Origin: Epiperipatus broadwayi
Taxonomy: Eukaryota > Onychophora > Udeonychophora > Euonychophora > Peripatidae
Assembly (NCBI GenBank): GCA_028023455.1
Contig: JAQFVV010006215.1
Span: 7,797,230-7,861,229, forward strand
DNA length: 64,000 bases
Direction: 5' to 3'
The position numbers and the translations under genes were made by a program. The notes below the pieces were generated by a model, which was given only the letters and a program-made list of their open reading frames with translations, made no database searches and had not been told where the DNA came from. Shown in pieces: positions 23,096 through 36,356 of the stretch (positions within the stretch are counted from its first letter, which is position 1; the number at the start of each line of letters is the position of its first letter).

Positions 23096-24690
23096 TTTTG
23101 TTCTCTCCACCTTTTATACCTTTCTGGAGATACTCTTCTATTGTTTTGTGTATGATTTTAGATCTTGATAAGCCCCTTACACTCCTTTGTTTCGAAATAA
23201 CTTTTTGCTAAAAATAAACTAATTTCTTATTATCAAATTCTGCATTTAACTTTGAATTTGATTTAATTAAAAAGGCCATCTTTAATTGCCTTGAATGGAC
23301 TAACTAATTGAACAAATGCTATTCCTTTAGAAATGCTAGCAGGGAAAATAAAATCATATGCCATATTTTAACAAAAATTAAAAGAAAAATATCTTATTAT
23401 TTTAGAAAATAACATTTTGGTTCAACAGAATTTTGCATTTAATCATATATATATACGCTTCCGTATATATATGTTTGATTAATAAATTTTGAAAAGGAAA
23501 TTTTAATAACAATTTAATCTTAAACAGAATTTTATTTTAAAAGAAATATTTTAAAGTAAACTAGCTAATTTAATAAGCGTTAACTGTACAAAATGAAACA
23601 CGTTAATTTTATATTTAGTGCAAAACCCTGTTAATACTTGGATATAAACTTAACCCAGGTTTACAATATTGTTATAGAAGGCTGTGAAGCATGGATCGGA
23701 CTTCCGGATCTATTGCTTCAATATGCATGCAGCTTTCAGCACCATGATGGATAGAAAACCACTATAGAACACATATGCAATGCAACAGGAGTACCATGAA
23801 AGCTGTCTTATTTTAAGCACAAACACAACTTGCTACCCACCAGGCATATTGAAGAAAATATCAAAGAAAATTTGTTCAAGTGGGAAAGCCTTATTCATTT
23901 ATTTTGAATCTTTTAGCCTACAGACCCATGACACAGTTCTATGCCTGGTAGATAATAGTATTTTATTGATAGAAGGCCCTACTTCTTAGAGGAGCTTATT
24001 TTGGAGGCTTTAAACCATAAGGCAGTGCAGTGCCAAGATAAAACTTTTGGATATCATGAACGCACCGCATCCCTACATCTGAGAACATCACTTATTCACC
24101 ATCAGCATTGAAAGGAAAGCTATCATATTTCATTTATTCTCAATTTCTGCAAAATACCTTGTCTCTTGAATTTCTATCATTTTGCTTTGTTTTTATTTCT
24201 TGATCAGAAGCATGACTGCTCTCTGCTTTGGGAGATTGAGGATCATGATCAGATCTCTTAAAATCACTTTCTTTGTTGAGATGTGATCCATTTTCACTTT
24301 ATTTAATTATCCGTGTTTTGGTAGGGATTGTGAACAATATTCCTGATAAGCATCTTCTGTATGTTGAGCATTTGATCCACTTTTGTATCATCTAATTAAC
24401 TTGGGTTCTGATTGAACTATTGGGGCTACCAGTTGACTTTTTTTCTTCTATGGTACCTTAACCTATGCTTCCCATATTTGGAAGGCAATTATATGAGGAC
24501 TATTATTCTCTCTATGCTGATTTAATTAGACATTTAGATCACCCTTCTTTTTCAGTATATGCAGGTTTGCTGCTGTTAAATACACTCAACATTTCTGACA
24601 GAACTCAGTTATATGCCTGGGAAGCTGTTTTAATATTATTTGTAGCTCGGAGGATTTGCAGTGATTGCTCTAAATTTTACCATCTGCTTT
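23096..24690. other. Intronic DNA, no convincing gene
   Basis: Contains TA-rich hairpin-like sequence near 23440-23475 (atatatatatac / gtatatatat). Possibly holds decayed pol sequence downstream of the gag-like relic on the minus strand, but no motif is readable. Confidence 0.4.
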
Positions 24691-24699
24691 CTAAAAAAG

Positions 24700-25611
24700 G
24701 GAGTGTAGGACTTAACAGATGGACCCTTTGCTTGGGATAGTTTGTATTTAATCCCTCACTGATAATCATCACTCCACTAATACTTCATGAGTGCTTGCTT
24801 AAACTCGTTAAAGTTAAAATGGGTGAATAACAAGTCCCACCATGCTTGTGATACATCTTGTAGATGGCTACAAGCTATTGCTAGCTTTGCCTTTTAAGTC
24901 TTGGCATTAATACTGAAATATCTTTCCTGACTATTAATAATTTCATTGAGTGCCTCACTGCATTTCCTGAAAAAACCCTTATTTTAAGGAACTGGTTTAT
25001 CCCAGGCATTTGGTTCATACATTAAATTTTATCTTTTCTATTTTCTCCTTTTCATGTTCTACCCATTTTAATGTAACCATGGCTACTTTTGGTAAGTTTG
25101 ACCATCTTATCTCTGATCATCCTCCAACTTTTTTACTCTTTCTATGATTCTACCATCATCTCTGATCTGTATGCATTTAATTTGACTAGCCAGTCCCCTA
25201 TTCATTCTTGTACAGTTTCCAGGCTTTTTTTACTTTCATTATTCACAGACTATTACGTACTATAGCTGGCTTATTTTAATATCCATTTACTTGTATCTTG
25301 TTTATTTTCTCATCTTGTTCCTCTTTGTTTTGTCTAACTTCATTCATAATTTCCTCTGTAATTTGTTTGATTTGATCTGCTATTTGATTAGCTATTTCAT
25401 TATTGTTTCCAACCATTTCATCTTTTATTTTTTGTAAGAGCATTTGAGTTTCTTTTGGTTTTGTTCTACTTTGTTCTCTCATTTTATTATCTTCTTCTCT
25501 TTGTTCATCTCTCATTTTATTATCCTTTTCTCTTTGTTGAATCATTTGTTTAAACATTTCTAATAATTGAGCTAACATGGAAGCATGCTCAACTGTTTGG
25601 GTTCCTTCCAT
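24700..25611 (-). pseudogene. LTR-retrotransposon gag-like relic
   Basis: The minus strand opens with a 111-residue segment from 25611 (MEGTQTVEHASMLAQLLEMF...). It is rich in K/E/Q, with a repeated DNKMRxEQREE block and a heptad-like C-terminal half. This is the composition of the N-terminal coiled coil of many Gypsy-like gag proteins. Downstream, broken frames still read SHLQDVSQAWWDLL and FNEFKQALMKYWWSDDYQ, resembling the gag core (W-W, then F-x-x-F..WS..Q). I saw no zinc knuckle, protease, RT or LTR pair. Decayed and fragmentary. Confidence 0.5.
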
Positions 25612-26373
25612 TGGTTGTTAATCTTTTTTGCTTTCTGATCACATTCTTTCTCCATCTTCAATTTTGCTTTTGTCGGCATATATTTTTATATTACAGAACT
25701 TTCTTTATTAATCTTCAGAAAAACTTATTTTTACCACAGGAAATACAAATATTAACTTTTTAAATATCTCATAAAATAAGCTTAATATCATCTTTTCCAT
25801 GCAATCTTTGACCTTAATTAATACTACTAATATTATTTAAACTTTATTGCTTCAATACCTGACTTCATTTGTTTAATGGAATATATTTTTCCCGTTTTAT
25901 TCTCCGTTTTTATTCTATTCATATGTGTGTGACTGATTTCCTTATTCACTAATATTTCTATTATTTTAAGTGCATATGCATGTACAGATTCATATAACCA
26001 GATCTCTGACAGCAACAGCGTGCAATGGCCTGCAATCTTGGGATAGATACAGAATCCACCCACTGGACTATAAGTGCACAATGCAGCATGAACACTAGAT
26101 GGTCTAAAAGTAATTTGGGCACTAAAATTCAACTACAACCCAAAATAGAAATAATAATGCAAAATTTTTTATAACTGTCAGCTCCATTGAGCCTTAGGGG
26201 CTGATAAGTACAAAACTATGATTTGTTCCTTTTCTTAGATATTTAGAGGCTGGAAATCATGGCAGGATTGTGAACTGGCCATGATAAACAATAAGAAATA
26301 TCAAAAATGGATTGGAGCAGTGTCTGAGATAGAGAACTCCATGAATTGCATGAAATTATTGCATTGCCTAGCC
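25612..26373. other. Intronic DNA, no recognisable feature
   Basis: If the adjacent gag relic belongs to an LTR element, its 5' LTR and leader would lie here on the minus strand, but no direct-repeat partner was found. A GC-richer stretch at 25975-26110 is unassigned. Confidence 0.4.
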
Positions 26374-27413
26374 CAGTAATTCTCAACCACTGTGACGCAA
26401 GATTCTTGAAGTGTGCGGCCATACATAAGTGATGTCAGAAAAATGTGCAATGTGCATGACTATTACAGCTTTAGCTTATAATACTATATAATGTTTAGTC
26501 TATTAGTCGACAGGTTGAAGTGTTCATACGGCAACCTATATAAATGCATTCGCATGTGTAATATCACAATATTGTGTTGTCAAGCGTAATTAAAACAGAT
26601 TCAGAGATAATATACAATATGCAGTTTTGAATAAATTTTTAACAAAACCATTTCTGTTTTATTGTTTTGAGCTATTAAGCTGGTGACCTGCTCATCTTAT
26701 TTGATTGGTCAAAATGTTTTCTTTTTTTAATGATGTAAAAACTATAAGTATGACGTCAACAGAAATACAGGCATTTGATACATCTTTTATGTAACTTTCT
26801 ATGGCTGTCTTTAAAAAAAAAAAATCTGATGAAAATTGAATTTTTTTCGTAACCGGAGCATTTAATTTTTTTTTGATCAATTTTGTAATTTCCACGAAAT
26901 GATAAAGATAGAAAACTTTTAGCGGACTAAAAATAGGCTTTTATCAGATTAAAAATATGGTCATTCACAAACAAGGCCTTCCATGGAGTCTAAACGTAAT
27001 TGGGGAATATCAGGTTCATAAATATAGAACTTTAATTTTTTGAATATTTTAATATTTTTTTTTAATTATTTGAAAAAATGAATTAATTTTTATTAATTTG
27101 CATTTGTAGTGGTTTCTGTCTATATAAATTCTATGTTTATTTATGCTCATATGAATTCATATATACTGTAATTTTGTGTTCTAATTCACTTATTTTATAA
27201 AAATAATGATTCTCAAAAGGTTTAATAATTTATTATTTGAAAAATGATTTATTGGGTTTATATTGGTGTGTGTCTATATATAAATTCTATATTTATTTAT
27301 GCTCATGAATTCATACGTACAATAATTTTGTGTGTTCAAATCGACTTATTTTATAAAAATAATGATTCTCAAAAAGTTTTATAATTTATTATTTATTATT
27401 ATGTTTATATGGT

Positions 27414-29104
27414 GTGTTTGAAAATAGAAGTCTCAAGAATGTAAAACAACATTTTGGTATTGGTAGGAAATTTATATCTGCAATAAGAAGAAAAGATGGA
27501 ATTATTACTAAAAAGAGAGATGACATCATGAAATTGGTAGAAGATTTTTATCAAGAATTATATAGTAATAAAGAACAAGTACCTCCTATATCTATTACAT
27601 CTTCCGAATTGCCCAGAATTTTAAATGAAGTGAGACATGCAATTAAATGTGTGAAGAAAGGAAAGGCTCCGGGTAATGATGGAATTATAATTGATATATT
27701 AAAAGAAGCAGGTGAAGAAATATAAATTTTTTTAGCAAAGTTATATACCAAATGTCTAAATGATAAAGATGTACCGGATGATTGGAAGAATGCAGTAATA
27801 ATATTAATATTTAAAAAAGGTGATGAAGATATTAGAAATTACAGACCTATCAGCCTTTTATTAGTTGTATATAAAATTTTTACCAAGGATAATTACAACT
27901 CGTCTACAGAGAACATTGGATTTCCACCAACCAAGAGAACAAGCTGGATTTAAAAGTGGTTTTAGTAAAGTAGATCATATCCAGGTATTAAGAGAAGTTA
28001 TAGAAAGGACAAATGAATATGAGTTGTCATTAGGTTTTGGATTTGTAGATTATGAAAAGGCATTTGATTCTATAAACGTTTCTTCAGTGATTAAAGCATT
28101 GGATCATCAAGGTATAGATCCAGGATATTGTCATATTTTAAAGAATATTTATAAAAATGCAACAGCAACAATTAGATTACATAATGATACTGGGAAAGTC
28201 AACATTGAGAAAGGTGTAAGACAAGGTGACTCCATATTTCCAAAACTTTTTATAGCAGTGCTGCAAGAAGTATTTTGTGGATTAAAATGGGAAACTAAAG
28301 GAGTGAAAGTAAATGGAGATTATTTAAGTCATTTAGTTTCACAGATGATGTAGTTGTTTTTGCAAATAATGCTTCAGAGCTGCAGGAAATGTTGCAGGGG
28401 TTATCAGATGAAAGTAGGAAAGTAGGACTAAAGATAAATGTTAAAAAGAGTAAAGTAATGTTTAATGGATTTTCTCAAAATATGAAAATAAAGATTGATG
28501 ATGATGAGTTAGAAGTTAACAGTTACAAATACCTTGGTCAGATTATTATTACAGATGGAAACATAATGGATGAAATTAATCATAGAATTAAACTTGGTTG
28601 GAGTGCTTTTGGTAGAAATAACTTGATACTAAAAGGAAATATGCCTATGTGTTTGAAAAGGAAGGTTTTTAACAAATGTGTTTTACCATTTCTTACTTAT
28701 GGATCTGAGACTTGGACACTAAATAGAAGAGCAATACAGAGACTTCAGACCACTCAAAGAAGTATGGAGAGATGTTGGGAGTAACAAGAAGAGATCATAA
28801 ACACAATGTATTGGTAAGAGAACAAACAGGTGTTACTGACCTCATTGAAAAAATTAAGATTGAAGTGGAATTGAGCTGGAGATATTGCTAGAAGAGATGA
28901 TAATAAATGGACAATTGAAATTTTAAACTGGATTCCAAGAGATTGTAAAAGACCCAGAAAGAGACCACATGTGAGATGGATGGATGAAATAAGAAATTGT
29001 GCAGGGGTGATATGGAGAAGAGAAGCTAAAGATCGGAGATGATGGATTAAACTTGGAGAGACCTTCATCCTGCAGTGGATTGATAATGGTTGATGATGAT
29101 GATG
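27414..29104 (+). pseudogene. RTE-clade retrotransposon, 5'-truncated (RT domain)
   Basis: Reverse transcriptase of the RTE clade, nested in the hAT element. Motifs in order: FISAIRRKDG; KCVKKGKAPGNDG; RNYRPISLL; REQAGFKSGFS; FVDYEKAFDS; GVRQGDSIFPKLF (normally RQGDPLSPLLF); FTDDVVVFAN, the catalytic FxDD box, in a shifted frame near 28337; SYKYLGQII; LTYGSETWTLNRR; then RDCKRPRKRPHVRWMDEIRN. It ends with a tgatgatgatgatg tail (29090-29104), the usual RTE 3' end. The upstream apurinic endonuclease domain is missing. Stops at 27723 and frameshifts near 28335 and 28784 inactivate it. Frames are nonetheless long, so it is among the younger relics here. Confidence 0.9.
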
Positions 29105-29129
29105 TGTTTGTGTTTGCAAGTAATGATTT

Positions 29130-29975
29130 ACAAAACTAATAATCATATGTACAGAAAGATTTCATATGCAGGCAAATAATCAAATTCTGATTCGTGCCTA
29201 TGCCTTGATACTCATGCTGTAGAGTTACTCTAGTTTTGCTATATGTTTCATCACATTATTTTCAAATCTATAGCTAGCAAATGGACTATATACAAATAAA
29301 TTATATATATGATACAATAAATATAACAAGATAGCATCTCTGGTGTGCATAAAGAACATCACTGGTGTGCATAAAGAATGTAAACATCACTGATGTACAC
29401 ACAAAAAAAAAATGAGATGAAATTCATTTTATCAGTGATACAGACAGTAGCCTACAACTTCTAGTTTTAGATAGACAAGAAGTCAATTGCTATGATGACA
29501 AATGCATATTTATCTTCTGGAAATGATTTGCTTTGTATCTTTTATTAGGATGAATCTTTTTTTTATAGACGCCTTTGACATTTGGTAACTTTTGGGATAC
29601 AAGATAAAAATGAATTCTTATGCGAATACTTTTGGAGATTCTGAAGCTATGGATTTTCTCAGGTAAAACATATGGTTGAAAGATAATTTTGTGAGGAATA
29701 CAAAGAAATTATCATTGAAGATATAATTTAAACTTAGTTAATGATGAATTAGAAATTATGAACAAACAATAAAGTAATAATTATATCGGATGTTGAAATT
29801 TCTTTTTTTTTTTAATTGGTTATCACTATTTGTCTTAGTCTTATTGTTTTCTTAGTTTTTCTAGTTTCTATTAATGTAATTTTTTTTGCTCTAACATAAT
29901 TAAAACTGAAGTTATTGTGAAAATTGTGTCTCAGGTCAGTTTTTAAAAAAATTCAATATGGCGCCTCTGAACATA
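29130..29975 (-). repeat. Dispersed repeat, inverted partner at 55370-56290
   Basis: The reverse complement of this segment aligns with 55370-56290. Shared words include ctgagacacaattttcac, gacaaatagtgataacca, gaaactagaaaaactaag, atagctagcaaatg and aggcaaataatcaaattctg. A separate match (27160-27240 against 56480-56600, also inverted) suggests both are parts of the same hAT family, with the 27.4-29.1 kb RTE inserted between them here. Confidence 0.7.
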
Positions 29976-30074
29976 GCAAGTAAAGGAACCTTCTAAAATG
30001 AATAAAAAAAAAGAAAACAACGATAATGATGATATTAGCGATCAGATTAACGAGCATGAGAATCAATTAATTCA

Positions 30075-30250
30075 TTCTGGATTAATCTTTCATATGATTA
30101 TCCAACAACATCAAAAAAAGCTTTAAATGTATTATTACAATTTTTCACATCTTATTTATGCGAATTCAGATTTTCGGCTTTGACAAATATTAAAACGAAA
30201 AAAGATCTAGACTTGTAAATCTGGATCACAAAATGTGAGTGGTGTTATCT
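30075..30250 (+). pseudogene. hAT transposase C-terminal fragment
   Basis: Frame 30075-30218 reads FWINLSYDYPTTSKKALNVL, then LLQFFTSYLCEFRFSALTNI, then KTKK. This is the conserved C-terminal end of ZBED5/Charlie-like hAT transposases (Y-P-x-L-S-x-x-A, LLPFxTTYLCE-x-GFS-x-L, IKTKKR). A missing base after KTKK shifts the tail: another frame continues RLVNLDHKM, as expected. The catalytic and BED zinc-finger regions are not readable here. The location just inside the right TIR of 26374-30541 is where a hAT C terminus should be. Confidence 0.82.
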
Positions 30251-30784
30251 TTTTTATGCCCAAATTTAAAAGGAATTATAAAAAAACACCAATCTCAAAT
30301 TTCACAGTAAATGTAATATGTATCAATAAATAAACATTTTTTTAGCTTTGTAATGGAATTTCATTTTATATTAAATTGAAAATTATTATCCTATGCGGTT
30401 TCTACAAAATATGTTATAGGTACATCAATCATTTAAACAAGTAAAATTCTTTTAAATTTATCTTATTATGTTAGTGTGCCGCCAAATTTTTTTTGTTATT
30501 AAAAGTATGCCGAGACAAAAAAAAAAGGTTGAGAATCACTGCCCTAGCCAATGACAAAACTCTCCATCCATTGCCAGTAATGGTAGCATAGCTAAGCAAA
30601 CTCCAATAGTCAAAAACTAAATCTAATCTCCAAATCATATTTTGATTTTCTATTCTACTTCATATAATTTATAATTAAACTATAACTTAATCATCTATAC
30701 TCTTGTCACATTCTGCATCAAAATAGTTTACTTGTTCAGATGTAATTTCTGAAGTTCAAGTTATGTGGTTACCAGAACATTATC

Positions 30785-30940
30785 ATCATTGGTCCCAAAG
30801 TTGGGTTACCATTTATAATAGAATGGAAAGATTTAAGAGTTAAAAAGGTATATTGATCATCATCAGTCCCTCAGTCAGGTTTTTACCATTTGTAATGTAA
30901 CAGAAAGATTTAAAGGTTGAAATGGCAATATGAGAACCCA
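30785..30940 (+). repeat. Tandem duplication, about 78-bp unit
   Basis: Two units share cat-ggtcccaaag/agtccctcag, ggttaccattt, aacagaaagatttaa and gttgaaatgg-like words. The related block at 16860 has only one unit, so the duplication happened in this copy. Confidence 0.6.
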
Positions 30941-30949
30941 CCATCTCAT

Positions 30950-33110
30950 CATCATATCATTAATCACAAATATAATGAACAAATAAAAATTTAATATAAA
31001 ATAAATAAGGACAATATAGAATAAATGAATATCCAGTGAATAAAGCAGAGTCTGCATGAACTATAAAGATCATTAATCATCAAAGAAAAGTCAAAAATTA
31101 AATCAGTCATGTGACCACTTTTTGAAAGGGGTCCACTATGGACAGGCTAATTATCTAGCCACTGCCAAACAGGGCAGAAATACGACAGTTATCTGGATGT
31201 AGATACTTAAATGCTAATCAATCAGAATACAAAAAATCAAATAATGTTGAGATTCTGAAACATGCTGATCATCACTACTCTGGCCACAGTATTTTTAATG
31301 TACTGGGCAACTATAAACTTAATTTTTAATAATAATAAATGTAGTGCATGGACTTTAAAGATGATATCTTTGTTCCTTTCAGTGTTATCATCTGGATGTC
31401 CAAACACTAGCATAATACTTACATCCATATAACTTTTATGCTCTAATCTAGCTCAGGCAGCAATAACTATGAACTGTTTTAGCAAGAGATAAATAAATAT
31501 AACAGCTTATTCTAATTTATTTTAAAATAACATTACTTGGATAATTTGAAAACAATCCCTCAAATTCTAAACAGTATTGGAATCAAGTCATTGAGCACCA
31601 ATTCATGTAACAGATAGCTGGAGGAATAAAACATTAACATTACAATATTTTTAAACAATTATTTAATAAACTAACTAATTAGTAATAATTAAAAAATGAC
31701 ATATCAATATGGTACTTCATATTTATATATTTTTATCAAAAGGTACAGTTTCATAAAAAATTACTTAAACAGATAATTTTTATTCCTTAAATTAACTTTT
31801 GCTTTCATTATTTCTTTAACTAACAAAAGTTGGACAATAGTTTTTCAATCAGAGATAACGGCATTTTTTGCACACACAAAAAAAAATGTGTATTTTATAT
31901 CATGATTTTAATTTTCTTGGGAGTCATTTGTATTTGTAATTTTAATGGTTTTGCATAGTTATTTCCTTTTTCATTTTGCAATAGGATAGGTTAATAAATG
32001 GTAAGAATTTATCCATTTTGTTTCCAGTAAATTTTTTAGGTTAGGCTAATACCTAGAGTTTAGTTGCAGATTACTTCAAGGGCATTTTTCTTAAGTTTTC
32101 TTCAGTGAAGTAGGTTACATTGAGGAAAATGATGATTAGCTTTTAGCTAAACTTAGCATATGGTTTTTATTGTAGAAAACCTTTTTAAACATTTGAGTTT
32201 CTGCATTTGCTTTCTTATTTAGTAGCTGAGTCAGGAATGACTTCTCTCTGCAACAGCTTGGTTAGAACCTCTATTACTGTCTTCTTCAGCAGCTTGATTA
32301 TAATTTTTTTTTTCCTACTGTCTTCTTGAGCAACTGGGTTGAACTGACTTCTTCAACAGTTGGTTCAGGAACTGACTTCTTATGAGACATTTAGGTCTTC
32401 TGATTCAGCCACCTAATTTTGCAACAATTATGCTTCAACCAACCACAACCCTGTCTCCTATACGACAAAATTAACATTGACCAATTAGATCAATTTTGAC
32501 AAAATCAATTGATCAGCTATATTCCATTCCCTTAACATTGATATTGGAAACAAGTCAAAAACACAAATTATAATCATAGTTTGTGGCATTCCCTTTTTAA
32601 TTAAAATATTTTTTCTGCCACGAGAAAAAACAAGATAATCATTTAGTTATACTGATTTGATAAACACTGTTTGTTATATTGAATAGAGATAAGGAGAAAA
32701 TAAAAAAAAACATTTAATCAATTAAAACAAAAATTTAACAAAAATATTAAAATCTTTTTTTTTCTTTGCTTTTAGAACTATTTTTCTCTCTTATAAGTTA
32801 AAATTTATAACTACTTAGGGAAGAGAAAACTTTTTGCACTTAGTATTTTTTGACATTAAAATTAAAATCAAAATTGGTAGATAAATTAATGAAGAGAAAG
32901 TAGTTGTTTACTTTGTACTTTACTTTTTTACAGCTTTTTATAACTTCTAACATATCTGAAAAAAATTAAATAATTAACCATTGTTCTTTAAAAAACATAT
33001 GGGAAGATTAAATACTATTTTCCCATGCTCTTGACTTATTCTAACTTTAAGGAGCCTGTAATATTATTATTGCTGCAATGTCCATTTTTTTAAAATACAG
33101 CAATATAGTT
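30950..33110 (+). repeat. Paralogous block Y-Z, copy 2
   Basis: Counterpart of 16860-21420 lacking the insertions seen there. It supplies the empty site for the family A copy A3 (31494-31505) and for TIR element B (near 32760). No coding capacity recognised. Confidence 0.8.
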
Positions 33111-34139
33111 TATATGGTAACATTATATATATGATTAAAAACAACAATATACCAGACCCTCTCACGTATAATTATACTATCTACCATGCTTACACTATAT
33201 ATTCTATTGCCATTATTTTTTAAATAATAATAAAAAAAAATTTCTTTTTTTTTTAATCTTCTACCTGTCTAATACACAAATCTTTTACCTGCCATGCTCA
33301 TTACTTAATATGTTGGTGTTAATTTCTTCAACATATTTCTCCATTACTTATTATTCCTATGCTTTATGCATATATACTTTATATAGTATGAATATATGTA
33401 TTTCATTATAAACAAAAAACAATAAATAAAATATATGAGTTTTTATCTATCACTTTCTAACTTCACCTAAACAGCCATGATTTGCTTAATCCTTCCACAT
33501 TTAACTTAGTTATTCAGATTAATTACTACAAGCCTCGCATGTGGATCACATAAGTCAACTTCATGATATGATCACAATCCATATGATATTATTTCAAGCC
33601 ATTTAAATAGACACGCTGATAATAAAATACATTTAAAAAGGATCAAAGTGATAATCATTAGTTATATTTCCTGATTATCATTTTGTATCAATCCCTATAA
33701 GATCAGCAAAACTTGCCATTAATAAAGCATTTTTATTGAGCCAGAATCACATGGGCTTTATAAACAACTTTCGGAGAAAGAACAATTCGCTATAGCGTAT
33801 CCCAGGTTTAAACTCAGTACTCTTAAACTTCAGTAAAAGAAAAAGGAATAAAATCAATAATTTATATTTTCTGTGGAGTGAGATGAGCTGATTGAACACC
33901 AGATGTTGACTCAATATCTAATTTATTAATATTAAATAAAGTAAATAAAATCCATAATCACAAATTAATCTAAAATAATATATTAAAGAATACTATATCT
34001 AGATATAAGTGGAAACCCCTCCCCCTCTTTTCTTTGACTTACATGGAGATTTATTGTTATATATATATATGATAAAACAGTAATAAGTAATCACAGCTAA
34101 CTGAATCTAGGTTTAAAATAAAATATTTCTCATGCTCAC
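33111..34139. other. Intronic DNA, no recognisable feature
   Basis: AT-rich with short TA runs (33121-33135, 34057-34070). No gene or repeat partner identified. Confidence 0.45.
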
Positions 34140-35048
34140 CTACAAACGCATACATATATAAATTGTATTGATATAATGAAAAAAATATAGAAAAGGTAAA
34201 ATACCTTATAAACATTTCATTTATAAATGCAAAGAAATATCTGGAGCTAAGTTCTCTTCAATACTAAAAAATAAAAAGAAAAAATGGTTTAAACTGTTAT
34301 ACTTACTTTTTTTCCAGCTAATTTTTCATATGTAAAATTAGGCATCTTCCTCCCAGTATCATTTTTATCCTTATTAGTGCAAGCATTGGCATTCTGCAGT
34401 CATAAATAGGTTCACATGATGGTGAAGAGGACTGGTGTACTAAATCAGCATTTTGGCAAGGCAATGATTAGCAATTCAATAACAATATTAACTTCTTGGA
34501 ACCTGATTGATATCACTCGATAGGGAAATGTAATTGTGCAGTTCTGAGCTGCAATCCAGAGTCTTTCACAACTAACTAACTTTTCTGTGAAAAGTGTCAG
34601 ATGTATAACTTGCCTTTTTCTCTGCCAAACAACAATTCAAATTCTCAACTTTAGTTTTAAAACCTTGTTTATAGCAATACAATGGGAAGAAAAAGCTGCC
34701 AGCTTGTTTTTTTTTTAATCTTTTGTTTTTTTTGGTAATTAAATTCCCAGATAAATATTTTAATTAATTGATAATATATAATCAATACACACACACACAC
34801 ACACAAAATTATTTGGGAAAAACTGTGATAAGAAAAAACCAAAATTATTTTCTCTCTTTACAAAGAAAAAATATATATGAATGATAATTAAAAAAATTCT
34901 TTGATAATTTTACCTTCTTAATTAATTCCACTTTTACAAGATAAAAAAAACTTAACTTTCTCTTTTTAACATTTGAGTAGATAAAACAAAATAGAAAGTT
35001 TTTCTTTGTGATATGAAAAATATATATGTAAAACTAGCAGAAAATTTG
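34140..35048 (+). repeat. Paralogous block X, copy 2
   Basis: Counterpart of 12770-14755 without the palindromic insertion. It includes an AC dinucleotide run at 34786-34805. The alignment continues with the W part at 41545 after the 6.5-kb insertion. Confidence 0.7.
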
Positions 35049-35049
35049 A

Positions 35050-35345
35050 TACTTTGGTATTGGACCTGCAACACAGAGCATGTATTAGACTTGCTGCGGC
35101 TTTTCACATTTGTATCGATCTGCTGATAACTTTGTAATCTTGTGATCTGACCAGAATAACATGTACATGGATCTTATACACGATATTTTTCGCAAAATTT
35201 GCAAAAAAAAATAGTAATGTGTACACGGATTTTGTACATTATGTTTTTCGCAAGATTTACAAAGTTATCAGCAGGTTAATACGAATGTGAAAAGATGCAG
35301 CGAGTCTGATACTTGCTCCATGTTGTAGGACTAATAAAAATAACA
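35050..35345. repeat. 300-bp palindrome (MITE-like)
   Basis: The left arm, 35050-35135 (containing cttttcacatttgta and ctgctgataactttgtaa), is complementary to the right arm, 35258-35338 (ttacaaagttatcagcagg, tacgaatgtgaaaag). The spacer holds two near-direct repeats, each ending tttttcgcaa-atttgcaaa. It may be an independent small MITE, or the left end of the 6.5-kb element folded on itself. Confidence 0.65.
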
Positions 35346-35563
35346 AAGTATTAAATAAAAATAACAAAGTATTAAAAACAGCATTTTAAAATAAAATTTT
35401 GAGAAACAAATGGATATTAAAAATTACCATTTTTAAAATATAAAAAATATTAAAAACAACACTTTAAAACAAATTTATACCACTTTCACACAGCAACTTT
35501 AAAATGTATAACGATATATAAATCAATATTAAAAACAACATTGTAACCCTCCCAAAAAATAGA

Positions 35564-36356
35564 GGTAGTTGTATACTCGGTGTAATGCGGCTTGATGGCG
35601 CTATTGCTTGCAAAAATAATGAAATGTAATGTAACCAGGCCGATAATTTTTTGCTCTCTGCCAATTTTTCAAAGTATTTTTAAAAAATTTCCAAACAACC
35701 ATTATTTTATAAATTAAATATTTTAATTGTTATACATTCCAACGCATAGCGCCGGTGTGGGGGGGAGTCCGGTGGCTTGCCGATCTGAAGGATCATCCAA
35801 TACATGCACTAGTCTGAGCAAACCAAGCTGGCAGTGTGCAGCGCTGGAATGTGCGGGGAGCTTTGATGGTTTTGCCAATCCGAAGGAGCGGCCAATGCAT
35901 GCTCTAGTCTGGGCAAACCAATATGATTCCAAACACAACGGCAGCCATTATGTTACTCTCATAGCTGTTCTCTCACAAATGTGCCTTTTCGCGTGACTTA
36001 TGTGAAATGTTTCAATGACCTACCCATTTGAAATTTTTTTCACCTTCCAAGATGTGTAGGGAAATGCAGCGATGCACTTTTAATTATTAGTATGTAATAG
36101 TACGTCAGGTAAGGTGTAAGATGCTTAATTCTAATTCACATAAAAACACTTATGGCTTGTTGAATTCCTTACACCCTCACATCCTGCAGTAATGATCTAT
36201 GAAGTGTGCACTATTTCCATAGTGACGCGAAGCACTGTGCAGCAGCATTTATGACTGGTAATGGCTAATATGAATAGAACTGTTCGTAAGTTGGGCCGCA
36301 TAAACAGGTTATTTCTGTGCTTTTGCAAGACGCATTACACCGAGTATACAACTACC
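35564..36356. mobile_element. Noncoding TIR element (793 bp)
   Basis: A perfect 25-bp terminal inverted repeat: 35564-35588 (starts ggtagttgtatactcgg) and 36332-36356. The target duplication is unclear (aaaatagag against aaaattgat). Inside, a GC-rich segment is duplicated: 'gatctgaaggatcatccaat' near 35780 and a related 'aatccgaaggagcggccaat' near 35876, each followed by gcaaacca. The open frames in this GC-rich part read opposite strands of the same repeat and resemble no protein I know. Confidence 0.75.

Larger units (their letters stand above)
26374..30541 (+). mobile_element. hAT DNA transposon (degenerate, with nested RTE)
   Basis: The ends are a hAT-type terminal inverted repeat: cagtaattctcaacc at 26374 and ggttgagaatcactg ending 30541 (one mismatch). 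The flanks gcctagcc (26366-26373) and ccctagcc (30542-30549) are an 8-bp target duplication with one change, the size known for hAT. The C-terminal end of the transposase is readable at 30075-30218. An RTE retrotransposon (27414-29104) sits inside, and about 0.85 kb next to it also occurs inverted at 55370-56290. Size 4.17 kb including the insert. Confidence 0.8.

Noticed and set aside
28754-29146. 130-codon minus-strand frame over the RTE 3' end.
   Set aside because: Lies opposite the well-supported plus-strand RT C-terminal region; a shadow frame.
35723-35996. Overlapping 71- and 89-codon frames on both strands in a GC-rich patch.
   Set aside because: They read opposite strands of an internally duplicated segment inside a noncoding TIR element; no family resemblance.
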